Assembly (NCBI GenBank): GCA_037447655.1
Contig: JBBHKE010003293.1
Coordinates: 1-21,913 of the forward strand
DNA: 21,913 nt
From: Zygnema cylindricum
Lineage: Eukaryota > Streptophyta > Zygnematophyceae > Zygnematales > Zygnemataceae
Reading direction: 5' to 3'
A program made the translations under genes and the position numbers. Below, one piece after another: positions 1 to 7,321 of the stretch. Under the pieces are notes generated by a model. The model had not been told where the DNA came from. It saw nothing but the letters and a program-made list of their open reading frames with translations, and did no database searches. The number at the start of each line of letters is the position of its first letter. Positions within the stretch are counted from its first letter, which is position 1.

Positions 1-1100
1 GGCATTTTTTTTTTTTTGGTATGACACTGTACGAAAGAGTACGGCTTTCAGTAGACAACGACATTTTTTCCCTAATGGAACCTTACCCTAAATCTACGAT
101 AAAATCTCGAAATCAAAAGTGATAAAATCCATGTCGCAAATCCACGTCAACGTAAAATAATAACTCCGTGTCACAACCTCCATCATAGTTAAATTGTTGA
201 AGTGATTTCTTCGGTGACTACAAATCAAAGTCGTCGTAGACATGGTACTAAAAAAAGTACATGTTATCTGCATAAACATACTTGAATTAATTTCACGTCC
301 ACCAAAAATATGACGACGACAAAAAGTACAGTACAATAGCCGCCAAAATACCCCGGAAAAAAATATCCAGAAAACTCCAAACTGAAAGACGAACCCTAAA
401 TCAATCGTACCAAAAGATATCAGAAGATTTGCTTGGCCGTCACAAAATAACCCCTCTTCGCCTGACAATATATATTCAACGTCCAAAATCGGTCGCCGTA
501 ATATCCGGCATCGTTCCTTCTTCAAAGTACATTTGGCACTCGATAGACGACTTGTACGGAACGAGTTCTCCTCAATGACAAATACGCTCGAATAGATTTT
601 GTAAACACAAATATCCACAGCGTCTGTAAGTGTGTCTTAATCCATAGCGTTTCATGTGATCACAATCTATTTTAGGAGGTCTTCTCGGACTTGCAACCGC
701 CACACCAGGTTTAGGCTCCTTTGTAACTCTCGAAAAGTTTTGTCGTACTTCGTACTTCCATCTCCACGGCAAAATTTCTCACCAAAGAGGTACCAACAGA
801 GTACCAAAAGTATCATAACGACCACACACAAGTTCGGCGTTTGACAATGTCAAAAAACGACCGAAACAGCTGGCAAAAACAGTCGGTGGAATACCTACAG
901 CGTTCCAACACGGAACATCTCTTCTTCTTCAACAAAATTTCACGCCAAAAGGAAATGGAACTTTATTTACAAACAGTACTGTACCAGTTCGTCAACCCAA
1001 ACGAAACACCATATCAAACACCCGTACTAAATTTGAACATATTCACTTTCCGTACTAGTGAATCTTAAAGTTCAACCGTACATAAAATTTCTCTTCGTTT
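1..1100. other. No recognisable gene; TACG-rich unannotated DNA
   Basis: Open frames here (for example 94-618 minus and 841-1068 plus) show no domain, no start context and no codon pattern I recognise, so I do not call them genes. The stretch is rich in TACG and GTAC words, like 14411-15720. At 71-90 it carries a motif (CCTAATGGAACCTTACCCTA) resembling 17809-17828 near the inner end of the inverted repeat of the element at 15725-18506, so it may be remains of a related transposon. Confidence 0.4.
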
Positions 1101-1104
1101 CCGG

Positions 1105-1150
1105 CATAGTTCAAAAGTAGGCGTTTTTATGGTAGGCCTTTGGTCGGCGC
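1105..1150 (+). repeat. Dispersed 46-bp repeat, copy 1
   Basis: This stretch recurs with a few substitutions at 19232-19277: both contain CATAGTTCAAAAGTAGG, then TTTTTAT, TAGGCCTTTGG and GGCGC at the same spacing. The two copies lie 18 kb apart in the same orientation and the similarity stops on both sides. It is probably a fragment of a transposable element that I cannot name. Confidence 0.6.
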
Positions 1151-1260
1151 CTTTAAGGTAAGTTGTGTTATGGGCTTTTCATGCGATGTTCTTAGATCGC
1201 TAATTTGATCAGCGACCGTCCGGTCGTCTGAATTTGACAGTGTAAATGTAAATTTTCAAC

Positions 1261-1310
1261 CTGAATGTTTTAATTGGTCCAATTTTTGGTCTGAATGTTT
1301 TAATTGGTCC
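1261..1310 (+). repeat. 20-bp direct repeat, period 30
   Basis: CTGAATGTTTTAATTGGTCC occurs exactly at 1261-1280 and again at 1291-1310, followed by shorter echoes (GAATAGGTCC, GAATAC). Just downstream ATACAATAT near 1323 and ATATTGTAT near 1372 form a small inverted repeat. A short local duplication; no function is implied. Confidence 0.8.
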
Positions 1311-1400
1311 GAATAGGTCCGAATACAATATGGGTCTTAAGGTCATATTGCATGTTTTCCATAGAATAAGCATATTGTATGGGCCTACTTTCACCTTCTT

Positions 1401-2160
1401 TTGAACTTTGGTTTCCGGTTTTTCCTTTCACTTCTCCTCACTTTGACTCACGGACGCCTCTTTCACTCCGTTCACTTCCTTACAGCTTCAATCCTCTCCT
1501 TCCATACTTCCATTCGCACTCTCTCTGAAGCTCCTTTACCATGGTCAGACATATGTCTCCTCACTTCATTCAAATCGACATTCCTCCTCTTTGGAATTCT
1601 CAGCGGCCTGCGGCCTCTTCACCTTCTCAGTCACCTCCACTGCTACTTCACTTCTCTCTTTTTCTTACTCTTCTTTGTTGTTTTTCTCCGACTTCTTCTT
1701 CCGATCAATTTCAACTCAAACTAGAATCCGATTGCTTTATCACAGGACTTGAATTCTCCGCAGCTGAACCTCGAAATTACTTGCCGTATCGAATCAAATC
1801 CACTCTCCCAAGGCACACAGAAAAGCATTTCATGAAAAATAGCATTTCCGATATCCTTGGCCTGGCCGACGAGAATGAGGATTTTTTTTCTTCTTCACAT
1901 AATCGTCTCCACCACTTTCATCTCAATTTCCTGCTTTTCATTTTTTTCTTCCAAAACTGAAACAAAAATCTTATTTCTCTTGTTCTTTTTCTTCTTCCCC
2001 CCTAATAAAATTCAGCAATTCATCCACATAATTTTGAAGACAACAATCGAAATTGTGAGTGTTCCCGAACTTCAAGGGATTCAGCCGAAAGGATCTTTCA
2101 AACTAAGAATCTCTCAATTCACCTCTTGAATTTAATAGACGTATAAAAGTTGCGTCATTA
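1401..2160. other. CT-rich gene-free stretch
   Basis: The plus strand is strongly pyrimidine-rich over about 700 bases, so long leucine/serine/phenylalanine-rich frames open by composition (1401-1724, 1541-1960, 1857-2129, all plus). None shows a domain I recognise. The minus strand, which would be the sense strand of the retroelement starting at 2546, is purine-rich and has no long frame here. It may be a degraded internal region or leader of that element; a real gene's 5' end cannot be excluded. Confidence 0.35.
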
Positions 2161-2164
2161 CATC

Positions 2165-2545
2165 TCATTCGAGATTTAACTCCCTCCAAAGATCTTCATA
2201 ACACCGAGCTTCATCTACTTCGCCATACTCAGCTTTTTCTTTCACAAGCACTCTTATACACCTCAAACAATCACATTGGCACGCTTCATTTCGCCTTCCA
2301 AAATAAAACTTATCTTCTAGTCTTTTCTTCAAGATTTTCTTCGACCTCGGATTCTCATTGTCTTCTTCTTCATCATCTTCTTTTTCAAAATCACCTCCAT
2401 CCAGATCAAGATCCGGTTTACTCTTCAAACGATATGTGATTTTCCTTCCTCCCATTGCCTCGACTCCCTCACTGACTTTTAACCTCAAACTGAAGCATCT
2501 TACTCTCAAATTAAAAATTGGAGCACTAACATGCATTGATACCAC
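2165..2545 (-). CDS. Hypothetical acidic ORF next to a primer-binding site
   Basis: I do not recognise this protein. The frame opens at the primer-binding site; its first ATG codons lie a few and about 30 codons in. It contains a lysine/arginine patch (KITYRLKSK), a run of D and E residues (FEKEDDEEEDNEN), a basic stretch (RSKKILKKR) and a cysteine cluster CQCDCLRC, and ends in LWRELNLE. Because it begins directly downstream of a PBS and LTR on the same strand, it could be the start of the internal region of an LTR retrotransposon, but it does not look like a copia or gypsy gag. It may equally be a chance frame in purine-rich DNA. Confidence 0.25.
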   Translation of the reverse strand: MVSMHVSAPIFNLRVRCFSLRLKVSEGVEAMGGRKITYRLKSKPDLDLDGGDFEKEDDEEEDNENPRSKKILKKRLEDKFYFGRRNEACQCDCLRCIRVLVKEKAEYGEVDEARCYEDLWRELNLE

Positions 2546-2546
2546 T
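2526..2546 (-). other. Primer-binding site of an LTR retroelement
   Basis: Read on the minus strand, the LTR end CTTAACA is followed by AG and then TGGTATCAATGC. TGGTATCA is the classic initiator tRNA-Met primer-binding start of plant Ty1/copia elements (usual form TGGTATCAGAGC). The last bases differ from the usual PBS, so this copy may be decayed or use another primer. Confidence 0.55.
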
Positions 2547-3204
2547 TGTTAAGGATCGATAAAGTCCTCACAGAGATGGTCACACGTGGTAAATCAATCT
2601 CACAGCGGAAGCTTTTGAAACATATTTTTACACACGAAACACTCACAACTCACAAGAAATCATGTCGCCATATATCAATATATTAAGCCGAAACTTTCTC
2701 AGTACAACTTCTCTTCTTCACAGTTTTCCCTCCTTAAGTTTTCTTCTCTCTATTCATTTAATGTGTCACTCTTCAAGACACTTGATGCATCTCTACACAA
2801 ACTGCATGATGCATCTCCCTAGAGTCCATACTAAACTGTTTGAAACAATGTCTGATATACCTTAATAACACCGACAATTCACGACCACTTACTCCAGTAA
2901 CTGAAATCAGAGGAGGTCGCCGAAGTCCACATGCGGGCGTGCGCCTAATAAAAACATTCAAGCGCCGAAACAAAGTGACACGCACTAAAACGAACTAGAC
3001 ACGTACCGTGCACTAAATAGCATAGTCACCGTTCAAGACAACGTGAACAAAACAGACGAAACCAAACTGAACCATCATATATAAATAATATATGTACTTG
3101 CTGATACTGAACCGCCGTACATTGAACGAACCAAAGTTACTCTGATATAAATCGTGAAACAATACTCAAAATTGAATCGCGCCACGCAAAACAAAATGTC
3201 AACA
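2547..3204 (-). mobile_element. Probable 5' LTR of a minus-strand retroelement
   Basis: On the plus strand it starts TGTTAAGGATCG next to the PBS and appears to end ATGTCAACA, giving TGTTG...TTAACA on the minus strand, about 658 bp. An AT-rich TATA-like block lies near 3078-3100 (TATATAAATAATATAT). The end next to the PBS is well supported. The far end is inferred from the TG...CA rule only, because no second LTR lies in the window and no target duplication can be tested. It is unrelated in sequence to the LTR family at 3454, 16600 and 19559. Confidence 0.45.
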
Positions 3205-3453
3205 AATCTGCGGATGACCGATTCTCCACATCTCATCCATTGACTCATCAAATAATCCTAACAGTTTTTTTTGTCCGCTTGCATGTTGTAAGATTTTTTT
3301 TTTGTAGAGGTCTCGATGTTGCAGTATCATTTCACGCAAAGTTAGAAAAATTTGCGAAGGTGAAAAATTTGTGAAGTAATGGCTGCTGGACAGGAGAGGT
3401 TTGCTCAAAGGCATGTCCGTATACCTACGGCTGCAAGGCTATACGTCTACGAT
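3205..3453. other. Spacer between two LTRs
   Basis: No gene is seen. The minus frame at 3199-3414 has no recognisable domain. The stretch has two T-runs (near 3266 and 3293) and separates the PBS-linked LTR from the copia LTR fragment that starts at 3454. Confidence 0.4.
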
Positions 3454-3547
3454 TGAAACTCTGAGACCTCCATAAGTCCTCAGAGTGGACAGCTTCCAAG
3501 AAGCCTCTAGGATAACTATGACACCCTTTGTGTTTCAGCGAAAACAA

Positions 3548-3704
3548 CTGCCTCCCTGGCAGACAAAAACTCTGATCACTTGCACCCCTATGAAGGCAAG
3601 ACTCCCCTGAGTCTATAGCAAAAAGAATCTCTGAATTTGCTCCCCTGAGCAGTAAGTTATGGAGGGTCAAAGTTGATCTTTTGTACAGAAGCTCTCAAGG
3701 AGAG
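3548..3704 (-). other. Stem-loop series in LTR copy 1
   Basis: Four small hairpins follow one another: CTGCC/GGCAG (3548-3562), AGACTC/GAGTCT (3599-3614), TGCTC/GAGCA (3638-3651) and CTCTC/GAGAG (3692-3704). The same four occur in order in the LTRs at 16600 and 19559. In element orientation they lie towards the 3' side of the LTR, so probably in R/U5, part of the RNA leader. Confidence 0.6.
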
Positions 3705-3917
3705 AGGGTCCTATTCCTAATTTTTCTAAGTCCTATCTCTCTCACAGACTCTATCTACTGATGTACGAAACCAATCAGAATACAGTTCCGTACGCAAAAG
3801 TACAGCTGCCGGTGTACTTTAGGTACGGACATTGTACGACATTGCCCAAATGTCGACACATGTCATATCCGGATTTGGTGCCATAATCTCCGGAGATTCC
3901 ACAATCCAATGTAATTT

Positions 3918-3941
3918 CGCCACGTGTCATCCGATGTGGCG
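3918..3941. promoter_or_regulatory. G-box inside a 6-bp inverted repeat, LTR copy 1
   Basis: CGCCAC...GTGGCG encloses CCACGTGTC, a plant G-box/ABRE-like core. The same arrangement is present at 17063-17086 in LTR copy 2, with one loop base changed. A regulatory role in LTR transcription is inference. Confidence 0.4.
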
Positions 3942-4195
3942 ATGGCCACAAACCGCCGAAATCTTCTTCCGCGATCTCGGCGCTAATTCCGGCCGTCCGA
4001 TTAAATCAGGATTTAATCGTTGCCGTAATAAATACTTGCGCGGCATTCGTTTCAATTAAGAAATAAATGCGCGGTATGATTTCTTGTTTGTACAGGAATC
4101 GGTACTTTATATATTACCGGATCTATGTATCACGTAATCTATTACAGTTAAATGATTTAAACGTACGTATACATATTTAAAATAACTATCAAACT

Positions 4196-4934
4196 CTACG
4201 AAAACTTATGCTGGAAAGCCGTAAATCAGTCAATTGGTGAGTTTCCCCACCAGACTTTCCAATTCATTAAATGTTAAATAGTTTTTTAGCATAGTTCACG
4301 TGTGCAGAAACAGTTGGAAACTGTATATGTTGATCACCATGTATTGTTCATGTATTTTATGGTTGTTTTCGCACATTTGAACCAAGGTTTGTAGGATTTG
4401 CAGGAGAGCCAACCCATAGGTTGAGAGAGAATTTTACTCTTATGTTGAGGGTAATTAGCACAGTTTTCCGTATGTACGATTACCCAAGAAATTGTGCAAA
4501 ATGTACGATTCAGCATCAAAACGAGGGTAAAACTTCGATAATGTAATAACTCTGTGATTTTTGGGCATTTTCACATGTGCAGGCCGTGCCATTCGTCATA
4601 TTGAGGATTATGCTGCGATTTTATTGGTCGATGGCCGTTACTGTCGCAGTACTTCTATGACTTCTGCCCGAAATATGGACAGTAGCCAATCTGAAGCTGC
4701 CAGGAAGCCTTCCGAGATGGATTAACGATAGTCTTGTACTGCAAAATGGTGGTTTTGGAATGGTACAACGTATGCTTGCGCAGTTTTTTGGGCGCCATAA
4801 GACTATTACTGTGGGCAAGAGTTTAACAGGAGTCAAGGAAGAGGAAGTTATCTCCAAATAAATGATGACAGCAATATCATTCATATTGAAGGGACCCGAG
4901 GTATTTTCCACCTCCTCACCACAGGTCACAGCCT
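4196..4934 (+). pseudogene. Duplicated, broken 3' end of CHL1/DDX11 helicase
   Basis: This is a near-identical copy of 5990-6723. It holds the last 42 bases of the penultimate exon (4196-4237, ending with QSIG), the whole intron with its GT donor (4238) and AG acceptor (4581-4582), and the last exon from 4583. Because the intron is kept, it arose by DNA duplication and not by retroposition. An extra base near 4708 shifts the frame after AARK and gives a TAA stop at 4723-4725, so the helicase tail is cut short. Most other differences from the parent are single-base indels. The copy begins exactly where the LTR fragment ends and lies upstream of the parent in the same direction, so it would sit in an intron if CHL1 extends to the left. 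Confidence 0.85.
4432..4532 (+). repeat. Short MITE-like repeat, copy A
   Basis: It starts TTTTACTCTTATGTTGA and ends CAAAACGAGGGTAAAA, imperfect inverted ends of about 18 bp around a core with two TGTACGA words. It is the duplicate of the copy in the intact CHL1 intron (6222-6323) and was carried along with the gene segment. See also 7912-7992 and 12935-12966. Confidence 0.5.
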
Positions 4935-5264
4935 ATTACCACCGTTAATCGCTATTAACGTTAGGAAATAATTAGCATGAGGACTGTTTTCGTGTTAGTC
5001 TATTTATCTGCAGTCCGGATGATGTGGACAATTGTGTACCGCAAAAGAAATTAGTGTTAAAAAAATAACAATTGATGTTAATAGCGTTATTTTGTGCTCA
5101 GATGGCAAAAATAACCGGGACCAAATTAGTGTTATTACCTCTAATAGCGATTCACAATGTCCCAATAATTAGATCAGTATATTTTTTGTATCGGTTTTGG
5201 AAATTCCGTGTTGTTTGCTTTTTCCCCTCCAGAATACTTATGTACACAAAGATTGGTGTGGCAG
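4935..5264 (+). other. Presumed intron upstream of the first visible CHL1 exon
   Basis: No gene is seen. The stretch has words repeated in inverted form (AATCGCTATTA near 4948 and TAATAGCGATT near 5142), which could mark a small inserted element of about 220 bp. The pyrimidine-rich run TTTGCTTTTTCCCCTCCAG (5214-5232) and TGTGGCAG (5257-5264) are both possible splice acceptors for the next exon. Confidence 0.4.
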
Positions 5265-6650
5265 GTACAAGAACTCGGTCGACTTTTATCAAATCTGTGC
5301 TCTGTTGTTCCTGAGGGCGTTGTTTGTTTCTTCCCTTCATTCGCTTATCTCACAGAAGTGTGGAAAGCTTGGGAAAGTTCCGGACTCCTCAAGACGATCG
5401 GGCAGAAAAAAAAAGTTTTTCAGGAGCCTCGGAGTACAGCAGGTGTTGAAGAAATTTTGAGGCGTTATCGTGAAAGCATCTCCACAGAAACCGGAAGAAA
5501 AACGGAAACGGATGAGGAACGAAAAACTGAAAAGACGGCTTTTCAAGGAACATTACCAGAGCATGGAAACAGTCCTACAACAGGTGATGGAGTAAAGACG
5601 AAGACAAAGGGAGCGCTACTGTTGTGCGTCGTGGGAGGGAAGATGTCAGAGGGAATTAATTTTAGTGATGGGATGGGAAGGTGTGTTATCGTGGTCGGTA
5701 TGCCATACCCTAATCCATCCGATCCTGAGTTGATCGAAAGAATGAAGTATTTGAATGCCAGTTTGGATATGGCGGCGTTTGGACATATGGGTGGAAAAGA
5801 CGAGCGAGAGGGAGAGGGAGGAAGACAGAGGGAGAGAGGGAAGTCGGTGGGAGGGGAGACAGACAGAAACGGTAGCGATGGAGGAAGGCTATTCGAGCAG
5901 CAAACAAATACAAATACAAGAGTACAAAAGAGTTTGGATAAATTCCAAGAGACACTTATAAGTTCATCCAAAAATAGAGGTCGTGAATACTACGAAAACT
6001 TATGCTGGAAAGCCGTAAATCAGTCAATTGGTGAGTTTCCCACCAGACTTTCCAATTCTTTAAATATTAAATAATTTTTAGCATAGTTCACGTGTGCAGA
6101 AACAGTTGGAAACTGTATATGTGATCACCATGTATTGTTCATGTATTTTATGGTTGTTTTCGCACATTTGAACCAAGGTTTGTAGGATTTGCAGGAGAGC
6201 CACCCATAGGTTGAGAGAGAATTTTACTCTTATGTTGAGGGTAAATTAGCACAGTTTTCCGTATGTACGACTACCCAAGAAATTGTGCAAAATGTACGAT
6301 TCAGCATCAAAACGAGGGTAAAACTTCGATAATGTAATAACTCTGTGATTTTTGGGCATTTCACATGTGCAGGCCGTGCCATTCGTCATATTGAGGATTA
6401 TGCTGCGATTTTATTGGTCGATGGCCGTTACTGTCGCAGTACTTCTATGACTTCTGCCCGAAATATGGACAGTAGCCAATCTGAAGCTGCCAGGAAGCTT
6501 CCGAGATGGATAAACGATAGTCTTGTACTACAAAATGGTGGTTTTGGAATGGTACAACGTATGCTTGCGCAGTTTTTTGGGCGCCATAAGACTATTACTG
6601 TGGGCAAGAGTTTAACAGGAGTCAAGGAAGAGGAAGTTATCTCCAAATAA
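5265..6650 (+). CDS. CHL1: CHL1/DDX11-type DNA helicase, C-terminal part (two exons)
   Basis: Iron-sulphur DEAH helicases of this family unwind DNA in sister-chromatid cohesion and replication-fork repair in the nucleus. Visible exons are 5265-6030 and 6373-6650 (342-bp GT-AG intron, split glycine codon), about 347 residues ending at TAA 6648-6650. Helicase domain 2 is clear: QELGRLLSNL, PEGVVCFFPSF, VVGGKMSEGINFSD, the segment VGMPYPNPSDPELIERMKYL, and motif VI as NQSIGRAIRH across the splice. The tail (LLVDGRYC, LPRWINDSL) matches plant CHL1. The Walker A, Fe-S and DEAH exons are absent: either they lie left of the window beyond a TE-filled intron, or this is a 3' fragment. The frame itself is intact. 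A GA-rich insert codes a charged low-complexity loop (about 5790-5880). The acceptor at 5264 is my choice because the frame then starts at VQELGR, where similarity to the family begins. Confidence 0.85.
5790..5880 (+). repeat. GA-rich low-complexity insert inside a CHL1 exon
   Basis: The plus strand is almost pure purine (GAGAGGGAGAGGGAGG and similar). It keeps the helicase frame open, encoding a run rich in E, R and G between YLNASLD and the motif VI region. Animal and plant relatives have a variable linker at this point, so it probably extends a surface loop and should not destroy the fold. Confidence 0.6.
6222..6323 (+). repeat. Short MITE-like repeat, copy B (CHL1 intron)
   Basis: About 100 bp with imperfect inverted ends: TTTTACTCTTATGTTGA at the left and the complement of TTTTACCCTCGTTTTGATG at the right. 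The inner word ACGATTCAGCATCAAAACG resembles 12939-12955 in an ABCG intron. No clear target duplication is visible. Confidence 0.5.
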
Positions 6651-7321
6651 ATGATGACAGCAATACCATTCATATTGAAGGGACCCGAGGTATTTTCCAC
6701 CTCCTCACCACAGGTCACAGCCTCATCAAAAGTGTATGCAGAGCCTCAAAATTACTTGCAGGCACATGTTTATCCTACGATTTTCATTGTCATCGCCCCA
6801 GAAGTTGTAGTTTGTTATTTGTTTGTATTTTGTGTAGTTGTTTCGCTTCTGAGTGTTTGTTGTTGCTTTGGCAGGTAGTTCTTGGCCGGAAGCTTATCAT
6901 TTTTTGTATCTTATTTTGCGCAAATGTTCAATGTGAAGCCATAACACATTTTTGATTCGTAGATCCTCCTAGATTTCACTTTTGCAACAATTTATACAGT
7001 GTTTAGAGGGGAGATTGGAAATTGTTCTATACACTAAGTGACTATTTACTACACGCCATTTTTTGTTAAAACTTTCCGGATTCAAGTTGTAACGCTTGTT
7101 CGAAAGGATTAAAGTCACAGAGAAATTCTCTTTTTATTTCCAATTAGATTGAATGGTAATTTACATTGAAGTTTCTATCTCAATGCAACATTCTTTATCG
7201 ATGTTGCCGTATCTGAGTTTTGACAATTTATTCGAGTGACATTATAAAAACTTTTGAACGTTCTAGTGAAGTTACTATATTAACCAGCCTGAATAAGTAA
7301 AATCTATACTTAGTTTCCCAG
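6651..7321. other. Convergent 3' region between CHL1 and ABCG
   Basis: No gene is seen. The two genes end tail to tail 671 bp apart. TTTATT at 7227-7232 reads AATAAA on the minus strand, 90 bases past the ABCG stop, and is the best polyadenylation signal for that gene; another lies near 7131. For CHL1 I see only an AATAAA overlapping its stop codon (6645-6650), which is too early to rely on. Confidence 0.45.

Larger units (their letters stand above)
3454..4195 (-). mobile_element. Truncated copia LTR (copy 1)
   Basis: It starts TGAAACTCTGAGACC like the solo LTR at 16600 and stays collinear with it through about 17300: the stem-loop series, the CCAATCAGA and TACGCAAAAGTACAGCTG blocks, the G-box region, and the end TATTTAAAATAACTATC. 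It then stops abruptly, where the duplicated CHL1 segment begins (4196). The last 300 or so bases present in copy 2, which are the U3 start in element orientation, are missing. The 5-bp flank ACGAT (3449-3453) has no partner because the other end is lost. The plus frame at 3832-4059 is a shadow shared with the LTR at 16995 and is not a gene. Confidence 0.75.

Noticed and set aside
94-618. A 174-codon minus-strand frame with cysteines and histidines
   Set aside because: No domain or start context; the cysteine spacing fits no zinc-finger pattern, and the region looks like anonymous TACG-rich repeat DNA.
1541-1960. A 139-codon plus frame with a possible signal-anchor and a SISDILGL stretch like an eh1/Nkx motif
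   Set aside because: The frame lies in strongly CT-rich DNA that opens several overlapping frames; a short motif match alone does not support a gene, and homeobox-type context is absent.
3832-4059. Plus frame with a homologue at 16995-17252 (shared HPMWR, FRDLGANSGRPIK)
   Set aside because: Both lie inside copia LTR copies, so the similarity reflects LTR homology. Neither is a separate gene.
4621-4929. Minus frames at 4621-4929 and 6428-6718 that are nearly identical
   Set aside because: They are the antisense of the duplicated CHL1 last exon; their likeness comes from the duplication.
5543-5971. A 142-codon minus frame rich in serine, proline and leucine
   Set aside because: It is the antisense shadow of the CHL1 exon; the low-complexity part mirrors the GA-rich insert.
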